Source of the DNA: Paenibacillus sp. FSL R5-0341 | GTDB taxonomy: Bacteria > Bacillota > Bacilli > Paenibacillales > Paenibacillaceae | Direction of reading: 5' to 3' | DNA length: 64,000 bases | Assembly: GCF_037975235.1 (NCBI RefSeq) | Contig: NZ_CP150241.1 | Coordinates: 2,480,001-2,544,000 of the forward strand | Shown here: in pieces, positions 35,689 through 44,001 of the stretch | How positions within the stretch are numbered: position 1 is the first letter of the stretch | Layout: every line of letters begins with the position of its first letter | Made by a program: the position numbers and the translations under genes | The notes under the pieces: generated by a model | Told to the model about the DNA's origin: nothing | Databases searched by the model: none | What the model saw: only the letters and a program-made list of their open reading frames with translations

Positions 35689-35887
35689 TGTCTTAAAATG
35701 TAACAATTATAATATTTTACAATTAAAACATCTTGATTTGATATTTCTACCAAATTGATGTGATATAAATAGTCATGAGATGACTTGTTTACTATAATCT
35801 AGCAGAACGTACAGCAAGACAGTTGCAGCTAGCAAAACGCATATCGTGGCAACGTTCATCTACTATGAGGATCGGGAGGCAGGATTG

Positions 35888-36328
35888 ATGAAAAAATTAC
35901 TATCAACCGCACTACTGGCTTTGTTGTTAACGTTCGTTTTCCTCGCAGGTTCACAGTTCACCCCAGCCCCACAGCAGAAGGCATCTGCTGCAACATGTAC
36001 CATTATCAATACGTTTACGGGGGTAGCAAACTATCTGAGTGCAAACGGAACGTTGCCATGTAACTTTATTACCAAATCACAGGCAACAGGACTCGGCTGG
36101 GTAGCTTCAAAAGGAAATTTGGCTGTCGTCGCTCCTGGGAAAAGCATCGGCGGAGACACATTCGGCAATCGGGAGGGGCTTCTGCCAGCAGCGAGCGGAC
36201 GGACATGGCGCGAAGCGGATATCAACTATACTTCCGGCTTCCGTAATTCGGATCGGATTGTGTATTCCAATGATGGACTCATCTACAAAACGACAGATCA
36301 TTATGCATCATTTACACGCTTAAAATAG
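35888..36328 (+). CDS. Secreted ribonuclease of the barnase/binase family
   Basis: 146 residues with a signal peptide (MKKLLSTALLALLL... with ASA before the mature part). The mature domain is a clear barnase homologue: INTFTGVANYL, ITKSQATGLGWVASKGNLA, VAPGKSIGGD, NREGLLP (general base Glu), SGRTWREADINYTSGFRNSDRI (Arg residues) and KTTDHY (catalytic His). It cleaves RNA outside the cell. Two cysteines near the mature N-terminus (ATCTIIN, LPCNF) are unusual, since barnase has none. Barstar follows 14 bases later. Confidence 0.93.
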   Translation: MKKLLSTALLALLLTFVFLAGSQFTPAPQQKASAATCTIINTFTGVANYLSANGTLPCNFITKSQATGLGWVASKGNLAVVAPGKSIGGDTFGNREGLLPAASGRTWREADINYTSGFRNSDRIVYSNDGLIYKTTDHYASFTRLK

Positions 36329-36342
36329 AGGAAGGGGCAGTC

Positions 36343-36618
36343 ATGAATATTGTGATTCTGGATGGAGTAGACTTTGCGAGTAGTGCTGAACTTCATCTGC
36401 AATTAAAGGATAAGCTAGCTCTGCCGGATTTTTATGGCGGTAATCTCGATGCATTGTGGGATTGCCTGACGAGTACGATTGAACTTCCACTTGAGTTGAA
36501 ATGGACCAACTACCGAATCAGCGAAGAACGCCTGGGAAATGAAGCAGACCGGGTACGTGATTTAATGTTGGAGGTACAGGCTGAGCAGTCTGGATTTCAT
36601 TTAAGTGTTGAGAAGTAG
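36343..36618 (+). CDS. Barstar-type ribonuclease inhibitor
   Basis: 91 residues in the barstar fold: IVILDGVDFASSAELHLQLKDKL and LPDFYGGNLDALWDCLTS with the Asp and Gly that enter the barnase active site. It stays in the cytoplasm and protects the producer from the nuclease encoded just upstream. The two genes form an operon ended by a terminator at 36660-36685. Confidence 0.93.
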   Translation: MNIVILDGVDFASSAELHLQLKDKLALPDFYGGNLDALWDCLTSTIELPLELKWTNYRISEERLGNEADRVRDLMLEVQAEQSGFHLSVEK

Positions 36619-36659
36619 GCAGAAAATGAAGGCAGTTCAAATACGATCAGCCCAACCTA

Positions 36660-36685
36660 ACAGACCACATATGGTCTGTTTTTTT
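36660..36685 (+). terminator. Terminator of the barnase/barstar operon
   Basis: ACAGACC pairs with GGTCTGT around ACATAT, followed by seven T. Confidence 0.8.
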
Positions 36686-36784
36686 GTGTTATAGGGGATT
36701 GTTCAAAAAGGTTGTTCAAAATGTCTTTGATGTTGATTACGAATCAACTGAAAGAAGAGCGAGTTTTTTACTTTACGTACTTGT

Positions 36785-36865
36785 CGTTAAAATTATTTTC
36801 ACGGAGGTATTGATTTCTGCATAATGTACGTTAAAATAAAATTAACATGAAAAATATTTTAACGT
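36785..36865 (+). promoter_or_regulatory. Promoter with palindromic operator before the MFS gene
   Basis: ACGTTAAAATA (36828-36838) and TATTTTAACGT (36855-36865) are a perfect 11-bp inverted repeat. A third copy of CGTTAAAAT lies at 36785-36793. TTGATT (36810-36815) and TAAAAT (36832-36837), 16 bases apart, form a likely promoter whose -10 lies inside the left arm. A repressor bound here would block the transporter gene; the wHTH gene at 38306 is the obvious candidate. Confidence 0.6.
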
Positions 36866-36881
36866 TAGGGAGTGGGAAGAC

Positions 36882-38171
36882 ATGATCGATAGCACAGCTG
36901 TTGGCAAGCAAGGCATAGGGGAATTAATACGAATCAGGCCCTATATGCAATTTATGCTCAGTAGAGTTGTATCCAGATTTGGTGATTCCATTGATTCGAT
37001 TGCATACAGCTGGATGGTGTACATTCTGACCGGTTCGAAAGTGTTGATGGGTACGTTGCTGGCGGTGAATTTCTTACCTAATATCCTTCTGGGTCTGTTC
37101 GCCGGTGCTTTGGTTGATCGCATGTCTCCCAAAAAAGTGATTGTGATCACCAATACGGGTCGCGGGTTATTCGTGGGTATTACAGCTCTGTTGTTCGGGT
37201 TGGGCCAACTCGAAGTGTGGCATTTATTTGTCATCACGATTCTGAATTCTTTGCTGGAATGCTTCACTACTCCTGCGGAAGTGTCCAGTGTCCCCAGATT
37301 GCTTCCCCAATCGATGCTACTCTCCGGTAACGCCATGTCGTCTTCCGCAACCAGAGTGGCCGAACTCGCAGGACTTGCAGTGGCGGGTGCACTCATTGCT
37401 TCAATAGGTATTGCCTGGACGATCCTGATTGATGCTGGGTTGTTTGCGCTAAGTGCTTTAATTATGAGCCGAGTAGGCTACCCTAGAGTATCAACATCTG
37501 CTAACAATGATAATAAAACATCAACTGAAATGCATTCTCTTCAATCCGAAAAAAGTAGTATATTCTCCGAAATGGCAGAAGCCTTTCATTTTCTCCGTAA
37601 ACACGCCTTATTATTAATCGTCTCCATCCTGTTTGCTTTCGTTAATTTCTGCCTGATGCCGTTTAATGTTCTCCGTACACCGTATGTCATTGAAACGCTG
37701 CATGCTGGCGCTTGGGGATTAAGTCTGCTCAGTGGGCTGATGGTGGGAGGCATGTTGCTTAGTGGTGTGTGGTTAACGCAAAGGGGAGCAAATTACCGTA
37801 AAAGTGTGCTGGTCATCAGTGGTATTGTCATGCTAGGTCTCAGTTATGCCATGACGGCACTCCCGGCTTATATGACGACCTTCCAACTGCCGGTTGCGGC
37901 GGCCTTTTGTCTACTGATGGGAATGGGGATTCCTCTGGCTACAACACCGCTGGCTACCTATCTTATGGAAGTGACGCCTTCCGAGATGCTTGGCAGAGTG
38001 TATGCCCTCCAGAGTATGCTTGTCTTGAGTGTCGCACCACTTGGGAGCCTGGTTTCGGGAGCACTTGCAGATTGGATGACCATGCCTGTTCTGTTTATCG
38101 TCTTCGGTATTATGCTTGCCATGTCAGCAGGTATGCTGTTATTTAGCAAAAGTTTTCGAACTGCCCTGTAA
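36882..38171 (+). CDS. MFS transporter
   Basis: 429 residues with about twelve membrane helices and the MFS loop GALVDRMSPKKVIVITN between helices 2 and 3. It is related to the drug-efflux-like MFS group common in Bacillota. GGGAGTGGG precedes ATG 36882. A palindromic operator overlaps its promoter and a wHTH regulator gene follows, so it is probably ligand-induced. Confidence 0.85.
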   Translation: MIDSTAVGKQGIGELIRIRPYMQFMLSRVVSRFGDSIDSIAYSWMVYILTGSKVLMGTLLAVNFLPNILLGLFAGALVDRMSPKKVIVITNTGRGLFVGITALLFGLGQLEVWHLFVITILNSLLECFTTPAEVSSVPRLLPQSMLLSGNAMSSSATRVAELAGLAVAGALIASIGIAWTILIDAGLFALSALIMSRVGYPRVSTSANNDNKTSTEMHSLQSEKSSIFSEMAEAFHFLRKHALLLIVSILFAFVNFCLMPFNVLRTPYVIETLHAGAWGLSLLSGLMVGGMLLSGVWLTQRGANYRKSVLVISGIVMLGLSYAMTALPAYMTTFQLPVAAAFCLLMGMGIPLATTPLATYLMEVTPSEMLGRVYALQSMLVLSVAPLGSLVSGALADWMTMPVLFIVFGIMLAMSAGMLLFSKSFRTAL

Positions 38172-38229
38172 AGTACATTCAGAGGCGATCATTTTCCGGT
38201 TTTATACAGCATGTCATCTCCGTCTTGTT

Positions 38230-38259
38230 TTGACCGAAGCCCTGACACAGCGGTATAAT
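38230..38259 (+). promoter_or_regulatory. Sigma-A promoter of the wHTH regulator gene
   Basis: TTGACC (38230-38235) and a perfect TATAAT (38254-38259) are 18 bases apart. The start point would be near 38266, which makes the ATG at 38270 almost leaderless and supports the ATG at 38306. Confidence 0.7.
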
Positions 38260-38305
38260 AGAGACATCGATGGGCAACAGGTACCCCGGAAATGAGGATA
38301 CAGGG

Positions 38306-38998
38306 ATGCAGCACAAAGTTCTATCCACAATTGAAGAAATTAAAATCTACTCCGATCCGTATCGGATACAGATTATGAATATGTTTAACAAACAGGGCAG
38401 ACCATCCACAGTCAAAGAGATCGCCGATCAGATGGGTGAGGTACCAGCCAAAGTGCATTATCATGTGAAAAAGTTGGAGAAAATCGGTCTGCTCACCATC
38501 GTTTCCACGCGGGAGATTAATGGGATTATTGCAAAATACTACGAACCGTTTACCGGAGAGATCCATCTTCGTCACGAAGATGAAGACAAGGAAAACTCAC
38601 CATTGAAACAGGTATTTCGCTCTGAAACGCTCAAACTGTTAAATGAGATGTTTGAACAAAGTCGTCAGCGATTCATGCATCAGGCGGAAAACGAAGATCG
38701 GATGTTTCTCTCGGACATCACGCTCTATGCAAACCGTGAGGAAGTAGAGCAATTATATAAGAACATCATAAAGCTCTGTGAACCCTATACAACAAAAGAG
38801 AATCAGCAAGGGGAGCATGAGGTCTTTCAGTTATTCTCTGCCCTCTCTAAACCGTTAGAGAAAATACCTGTGTCTAAGACAGATGCAAAAGAGAAAAAGA
38901 AAGCTACGACCGGTAAGGGCAAATCAACTTCGAAAACGTCCCGATCTGTTTCTAAACGGCAGGAATCTGCATCACCGGGTAGTGAGTCGGAAGAATAA
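38306..38998 (+). CDS. ArsR-type winged-helix regulator with long basic tail
   Basis: About 230 residues. The wHTH (IYSDPYRIQIMNMFNKQGRPSTVKEIADQMGEVPAKVHYHVKKLEKIGLL) lies at residues 10-65. A helical middle follows, with a disordered Lys/Ser/Thr-rich tail (about the last 50 residues) at the end. No metal-binding cysteines. It probably controls the MFS gene upstream via the CGTTAAAAT repeats; this is inferred from position. Confidence 0.8.
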   Translation: MQHKVLSTIEEIKIYSDPYRIQIMNMFNKQGRPSTVKEIADQMGEVPAKVHYHVKKLEKIGLLTIVSTREINGIIAKYYEPFTGEIHLRHEDEDKENSPLKQVFRSETLKLLNEMFEQSRQRFMHQAENEDRMFLSDITLYANREEVEQLYKNIIKLCEPYTTKENQQGEHEVFQLFSALSKPLEKIPVSKTDAKEKKKATTGKGKSTSKTSRSVSKRQESASPGSESEE

Positions 38999-39074
38999 CG
39001 GGCGGAATAGTGTTCAGCGTTATCGCTGGAAACATGCAACGGCAAACATGGCAGACCACATTCGAGAAAACTAG

Positions 39075-39098
39075 AAAAAGCCGCCATTGGCGGCTTTT
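39075..39098. terminator. Terminator between convergent genes
   Basis: AAAAAGCCGCC pairs with GGCGGCTTTT around a three-base loop, with A and T runs on both sides. Confidence 0.8.
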
Positions 39099-39184
39099 AA
39101 TGCGTGATAAGACAGGATAACGGTGGTGTATCCTATTGAATCAGTTTTAATTTTGACGCATAACCGTTACAGTCTATAACCACA

Positions 39185-39751
39185 TTACATGTTCTCATCG
39201 TAGTCCTTTACATCACGTTTGGCTGCAGTAGCGGGGGAGTTGGATGTACCATATTCTTCGACCGCTTCCCAGGCATCTGCATTGTCGAACTTGCCGGCGT
39301 TACGTTGTCTTCCTTCTCCAGCGCCACTTGGAGGCATGGTCATGACCTCTTCTTCAACGGGCCGATCGTTGCTGATCTCCCGGTTAGGCGTGTCATCAAT
39401 ACAGTATGCAGTATATGGGATAGCCTCAAGTCGTTCGAAGGGAATATCTTCTCCGCACGTTACACAAGTTCCGTATGTACCTTGTTCCATACGTTCCAAT
39501 GCGTCGTTCACTTGATTGAATTCGTCTGTTAATGTATCGTCGATCGCCAAATCACGGCTGCGTTCAAATGTTTCCGTACCGGCATCTGCAGGGTGATTAT
39601 CGTATGAGGACAGCTCACCGGTTGAATCTTTCAGCGACTGGGCCGGAGCACCGTCTTCCATGCTGGATTCAAAATGACGCTGCAAATTTTCGCGTTGCTC
39701 CAAAAGGGCGTTTTTCAGTTCTTGACGTTGATCTTTGGTTAAAGTACTCAT
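39185..39751 (-). CDS. YteA/TraR-DksA-type zinc-finger protein
   Basis: 188 residues. An N-terminal coiled coil (KDQRQELKNALLEQRENLQRHFE) precedes a DksA-like finger, GTCVTCGEDIPFERLEAIPYTAYC. The expected fourth cysteine is replaced (CIDD). The coiled coil plus finger fits the YteA/YocK family of Bacillales, which may bind RNA polymerase. The C-terminus is acidic and unstructured. An AGGAGCATG-type ribosome site precedes the ATG. Confidence 0.85.
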   Translation of the reverse strand: MSTLTKDQRQELKNALLEQRENLQRHFESSMEDGAPAQSLKDSTGELSSYDNHPADAGTETFERSRDLAIDDTLTDEFNQVNDALERMEQGTYGTCVTCGEDIPFERLEAIPYTAYCIDDTPNREISNDRPVEEEVMTMPPSGAGEGRQRNAGKFDNADAWEAVEEYGTSNSPATAAKRDVKDYDENM

Positions 39752-39950
39752 AAGGACATGCTCCTTTCCCGTTGTGGGGTGTATGTGTCCTTACCCGAAT
39801 CGGATGAAAAGCAATCATTTTCGTGAGGAATAGGGTCGTATCATTTTATATCTGACGGATTATGTGTTATAAAAAATAGAGAGAGAAAATGCCGTATGTT
39901 TTTCACTGGAAAAATGAACCACGGCTTGGCTTATAATGGAGGTTGTCAAT

Positions 39951-40328
39951 ATGGATGAACATATGAAACGAAGATTGGATAAACAAAGACAATTGTTCAA
40001 ACAATTGGGTGTACAGCTAGATGCATTATCGATTCATGAAAAACAATTTAATTATAAACTTCGTGGTTATGATCCGGATGAGGTAGACGCCTATCTTGAC
40101 CTGGTCATCAAAGATTACGAACGTTTCTATGCCAATATTGCAGATCTGATGGACAAATGGCAAGAGCAGCAGTTAACGATCCGCGATCTTAAGTCATCCG
40201 CGAAACCGGTGGAAGATCCGACCAAGATTGATCGCAAACAGCTGGATGATATTGTGAAACAACTGGAATACAGTGTGCGACAACTCAAGATCAGAGCACG
40301 TCCCGAACAGGATCTGTTCTCTGAATGA
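39951..40328 (+). CDS. DivIVA domain protein
   Basis: 125 residues. The DivIVA signature EKQFNYKLRGYDPDEVDAYLDLVIKDYE lies near residues 30-57. A basic N-terminal extension precedes it and a helical C-terminal part follows. Members act at the division site or cell poles (GpsB/DivIVA-like). ATG 39951 has GGAGG nine bases before it. Confidence 0.82.
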   Translation: MDEHMKRRLDKQRQLFKQLGVQLDALSIHEKQFNYKLRGYDPDEVDAYLDLVIKDYERFYANIADLMDKWQEQQLTIRDLKSSAKPVEDPTKIDRKQLDDIVKQLEYSVRQLKIRARPEQDLFSE

Positions 40329-40379
40329 TGTCAGCATGTCTAGGATGATCTTTAAAATGTTCAAAAAAGGTGGTTAATC

Positions 40380-40814
40380 ATGAGTACTCATTTTTCGGTC
40401 AGTGTGCATTGTTTGTTGTTATTGTCACTCAGCGCGCCTGAACGAATCACGTCTGCACATATTGCAGGTAGCGTGAATACCAACCCTGTGGTCGTGAGAC
40501 GGATTCTGGGCGGGCTGAAAAAGGCAGGATTGGTGAATTCCTCTCCTGGAACAAGAGGCTTCTATCTGGCGAAGCCATCAAGTGAAATTACATTAGCGAT
40601 GATCTATCAGGCAGCCAAGGATGAAGGTCCACTGTTTCCGATTCACGGCAATTGTAACCCGGATTGTGAGGTGGGCTTGCATATAGACAGCCTGCTAACC
40701 AATCTGTATCAGGTTGCCGAGGCCAAGGTGGAGCAGTTCTTTGCATCCATTACGCTCGAAGATATGGAACGATCCAGTTCCCAGATGTTAGCTGTCCCAT
40801 CGCAGACAGAGTAG
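40380..40814 (+). CDS. Rrf2 family transcriptional regulator
   Basis: 144 residues. An N-terminal winged helix (HFSVSVHCLLLLSL, SVNTNPVVVRRILGGLKKAGLVNSSPGTRGFYLAK) and a C-terminal helix form an Rrf2 dimer type. Two Cys (GNCNPDCEVG) lie where some Rrf2 proteins bind redox ligands, but the three-Cys Fe-S set is not present. It resembles YwnA-type regulators. The target is unknown. Confidence 0.85.
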   Translation: MSTHFSVSVHCLLLLSLSAPERITSAHIAGSVNTNPVVVRRILGGLKKAGLVNSSPGTRGFYLAKPSSEITLAMIYQAAKDEGPLFPIHGNCNPDCEVGLHIDSLLTNLYQVAEAKVEQFFASITLEDMERSSSQMLAVPSQTE

Positions 40815-40837
40815 ATTGCAACAAAGAAAAAAGTGAA

Positions 40838-41002
40838 TGTTCAAAAAGGGTGGTTTTCAGTACCGAGCAGATGGGATGAAGCTAGAAATGGAGTAGCGGA
40901 GCGTAGGAAACTACGTGAGCAACGGACATTTCGGCTGAATTCCATATTCGATGCTGCGATGCCGTTAGGCATCCTTCGTAATCAAAAGCGGACTTTTTGA
41001 AC
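40838..41002. repeat. MITE-like element with inverted ends
   Basis: About 165 bases bounded by TGTTCAAAAAG (40838-40848) and CTTTTTGAAC (40993-41002). Inside are hairpins such as GATGCC-GTTA-GGCATC and GTAG...CTAC. A related TTGTTCAAAAAGG start is found at about 36,704. It contains no gene. It fills the gap before the phosphodiesterase gene. Confidence 0.55.
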
Positions 41003-41031
41003 GACCTCTTAAAGGAAAGGTGGGTTGTTAT

Positions 41032-41529
41032 ATGAAAATTGTTGTCATCTCCGACACGCATTGTTCACGAAAATCACGCAAGTTACCAACTCAACTCCTT
41101 GATGTATTGCCGAGTGCAGATCTCATTCTTCATGCCGGTGACTGGTCGGATTGGAGTGTACATCCATTACTTAGTGAGTATGCACCAGTTGAAGGAGTAG
41201 CAGGTAATACGGACCCGTCCGAAATCGCTGAAAAACTGGGATATTCCCGTATTGTTGAAGTGGAAGGACTTCGTCTGGGTCTTGTGCACGGCCATCTAGG
41301 GTCGAAGGGTACAGAGCAGAATGCAATTCATACCTTTGCAGGCCAACATGTGGATGCTGTGATCTACGGACACTCACACATTCCGGTGATGCATACCGTG
41401 GACAATACACTGGTATTTAATCCTGGGTCGCCTACGGATCGGCGTTTTCAGAAGCAATATTCATTCGGCATCATGACGATAGATCAGGGGAAAATAAAGG
41501 CTGAACACGTGTTCTTTGACCGGGATTAG
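41032..41529 (+). CDS. YfcE/MJ0936-type metallophosphodiesterase
   Basis: 165 residues of a calcineurin-like phosphoesterase: ISDTH (metal ligands D-x-H), LHAGDWSD, GVAGNTD, LVHGH and IYGHSHIP. Such enzymes hydrolyse phosphodiesters with Mn2+. ATG 41032 was chosen over the upstream GTG because of the AAGGAAAGGTGGG ribosome site. Confidence 0.9.
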   Translation: MKIVVISDTHCSRKSRKLPTQLLDVLPSADLILHAGDWSDWSVHPLLSEYAPVEGVAGNTDPSEIAEKLGYSRIVEVEGLRLGLVHGHLGSKGTEQNAIHTFAGQHVDAVIYGHSHIPVMHTVDNTLVFNPGSPTDRRFQKQYSFGIMTIDQGKIKAEHVFFDRD

Positions 41530-41644
41530 AGAGAGAGGCACGGGTTGCAAATTGTACGAGTACAAGAACCAGCTACTGAAATTGCGCCTGGATAACTGAT
41601 AGGGCCCTTTTTCCTCAAACATCCTATATAAAATTATTGTACAA

Positions 41645-41689
41645 GGCATCTTTGAACAGAATTGAATCTGTTCCAAGGATGTCTTTTTT
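41645..41689 (+). terminator. Terminator after the phosphodiesterase gene
   Basis: GGCATCTT-T-GAACAG pairs with CTGTTC-C-AAGGATGTC and is followed by six T. The rest of the 326-base gap before the next gene shows no ORF with a ribosome site. Confidence 0.75.
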
Positions 41690-41856
41690 GATTTGAGAAC
41701 ATATCATCCTCTTGGGAAGTTATCTCTGAATGGGGAATGTGCCCTGTTCGTTATCTGTCATTCATCTGTTGGCGTTTCCCTCTATGGCGACGTTCAGTGG
41801 AGTGATACAATGCCTTTACGACATAAAATGAATACGTTTACATAAGGAGATGGATC

Positions 41857-42774
41857 ATGATGAAACTGTCTGTATTCACCGTGGCAACCCCTGATCTGAA
41901 TGCAGAAGAATTGGCATTGGCAGCGGCAGCAGCAGGGATCGATGGAATTGAGTGGAGATTCCACGGCATTCCTGAAGATGCGATATCCGAGGAGCCTTCT
42001 TACTGGAGAAATAATCGATGTTCGGTAGATCCGAGCCGCTGGCAGGAACAGATTCCAGTTTTCGGTGAAGCTGCAGTAGGGCAAGGTAGAACATCCATTG
42101 CATTGGTGCCGTATCTGAACTGTGGAGATTTGTCTGCAACCGAGCAGGCGTTTCAGGCTGCGGCTGGATTAGGAGCATCAATGATGCGTGTGGGTGTTCC
42201 GGGATATGATCGCAAGACCAACTATCCTGAATTGTATCGTAAAGCCGTTCAATACCTGAGTGAAGTACAGGAGCTGGCTAAACAGTACAACATCAAGGCC
42301 CTCGTAGAAACGCATCATCAGACCATTGCACCAACGGCATCGCTGGCCTATCGACTTGTGCAATCGCTGGACCCGCAGCATGTGGGTGTATTATACGATC
42401 CAGGCAATATGGTGCATGAAGGATATGAGAATCACCGGATGGGACTTGAGTTGCTAGGTCCGTATCTGGCTCATGTGCATGTGAAGAATGCCGGGTGGTT
42501 TGAAGCAGAAGCGAATGATTCGCAAGAGGCTAATGTGACTGAGAAGAGCAGCGGAGTGGCTCTGAATACAACCTGGAAATGTCACTGGACTCCTTTGACT
42601 GAAGGCATGGTCGATTGGGTACAGATGGTACGGGATCTTCGTGCCGTCGGGTATGACGGATATTACGGAATAGAGGACTTTAGTGGTGCCTTGGAATCCA
42701 AGGCGATGTTACAGCATTTTGCAGACGTTTTCGCCGAAATTGAGCGTCGTGTGGACGAGGAGGAGCAGTCATGA
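41857..42774 (+). CDS. Sugar phosphate isomerase/epimerase (xylose isomerase-like TIM barrel)
   Basis: 305 residues matching the AP-endonuclease-2/IolE-like TIM barrel: GIDGIEWRFHG, VETHHQTIAP, GVLYDPGNMVHEG, LAHVHVKNAGW and GYDGYYGIEDFSG carry the metal ligands (Glu, Asp/His, His, Glu). AAGGAGATGG precedes the ATG. It overlaps the following dehydrogenase gene by ATGA. Together with two Gfo/Idh/MocA genes it forms a sugar or inositol-type catabolic operon; the substrate is not known. Confidence 0.87.
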   Translation: MMKLSVFTVATPDLNAEELALAAAAAGIDGIEWRFHGIPEDAISEEPSYWRNNRCSVDPSRWQEQIPVFGEAAVGQGRTSIALVPYLNCGDLSATEQAFQAAAGLGASMMRVGVPGYDRKTNYPELYRKAVQYLSEVQELAKQYNIKALVETHHQTIAPTASLAYRLVQSLDPQHVGVLYDPGNMVHEGYENHRMGLELLGPYLAHVHVKNAGWFEAEANDSQEANVTEKSSGVALNTTWKCHWTPLTEGMVDWVQMVRDLRAVGYDGYYGIEDFSGALESKAMLQHFADVFAEIERRVDEEEQS

Positions 42775-43943
42775 GTATCGTGCGAGTAGCGGTGATTGGT
42801 ATAGGAAACATGGGAGCAGCACATGCCAGAACGTTGGTTGCCGGAGAGGTACCCGGTGCAGAGCTGGTCGCCGTATGTGATGTAAGAAGAGAGATGGAGA
42901 GCTGGGTATCCAGTCATCTTCCAGCAACGGTAACCTATTGGCAGGATGCTGAGCAGATGATGGCTTCGGGTACGATTGATGCAGTCATTATTGCAACGCC
43001 GCACTATGATCATCCGGAACAGGCCATTCAGGCGTTCCAGCATGGCTTGCATGTCATGATCGAGAAGCCAGCCGGCGTGTATACGAAGCAGGTACGCAAG
43101 ATGAATGAAGCGGCCGCAGCGAGCGGTAAAGTCTTTTCCATGATGTACAACCAGCGGACCAACCCACTCTACATTAAACTGAGAGATTTAATTGCTTCGG
43201 GGGAACTGGGAGAGGTACGGCGTACCAACTGGATTATTACAAACTGGTACCGATCCCAGAGTTACTATGATTCCGGCGGCTGGCGGGCAACTTGGGCAGG
43301 TGAAGGCGGCGGTGTGCTGATTAACCAGGACCCGCATCAACTGGACTTGTGGCAGTGGACCATTGGCATGATGCCGGTACGCATGCGTGCTTTCTGTTCG
43401 TTTGGCAAGTATCGGAACATTGAAGTGGAAGATGATGTAACCGCTTATGTGGAGTATGAAAATGGAGCAACAGGTGTCTTTGTAACGACTACTGGCGAAG
43501 CACCAGGTACGAACCGATTCGAGGTCAACGGAGACCGAGGTAAAATCGTGATCGAAGACGGAAAACTTACGTTCTGGCGACTTCGGGAATCTGAACCTGA
43601 ATTCAATCAGCGGTTTACCGGAGGTTTTGGACAGCCAGAATGTTGGAAATGTGAAATCCCGATTACAGGTGTTGAAACGGGGCACCCGGGTCTGATTCGC
43701 AACTGGGTTGATGCGATTCGTACAGGCGCACCACTCATTGCTCCCGGTGAGGATGGTATACACGGATTAACATTGTCGAACGCGATGCTGCTGTCTACTT
43801 GGACGGATAATTGGGTCGATCTGCCGATCGATGAGGATCTGTTCTACGAGCATCTGCAGGAACGCATTGCTGGTTCAACGACGAAGAAAGACAAGGCATT
43901 CAGTGGCAGTCAACCTGCTGATCTGAGTCAGACGTTTAAATAA
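42771..43943 (+). CDS. Gfo/Idh/MocA family oxidoreductase
   Basis: 390 residues. Rossmann start VAVIGIGNMGAAHARTL, family motif EKPAGVYTKQ, and the substrate-side DPHQLDLWQWTIG with the catalytic His. It overlaps the isomerase gene by four bases. It is likely to work on the same sugar intermediate as the enzymes on either side. Confidence 0.88.
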   Translation: MSIVRVAVIGIGNMGAAHARTLVAGEVPGAELVAVCDVRREMESWVSSHLPATVTYWQDAEQMMASGTIDAVIIATPHYDHPEQAIQAFQHGLHVMIEKPAGVYTKQVRKMNEAAAASGKVFSMMYNQRTNPLYIKLRDLIASGELGEVRRTNWIITNWYRSQSYYDSGGWRATWAGEGGGVLINQDPHQLDLWQWTIGMMPVRMRAFCSFGKYRNIEVEDDVTAYVEYENGATGVFVTTTGEAPGTNRFEVNGDRGKIVIEDGKLTFWRLRESEPEFNQRFTGGFGQPECWKCEIPITGVETGHPGLIRNWVDAIRTGAPLIAPGEDGIHGLTLSNAMLLSTWTDNWVDLPIDEDLFYEHLQERIAGSTTKKDKAFSGSQPADLSQTFK

Positions 43944-44001
43944 AGAAGATATATAAGACGAATTCATTTTATTGAAAATTTTATAATGGGGATGGGATGA
44001 C

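Noticed and set aside
40845..40870. T-box-like GGGTGG...ACCG string
   Set aside because: The full T-box core is not present and the string is part of a repeat element with inverted ends; the downstream gene is a phosphodiesterase, not an amino-acid gene.
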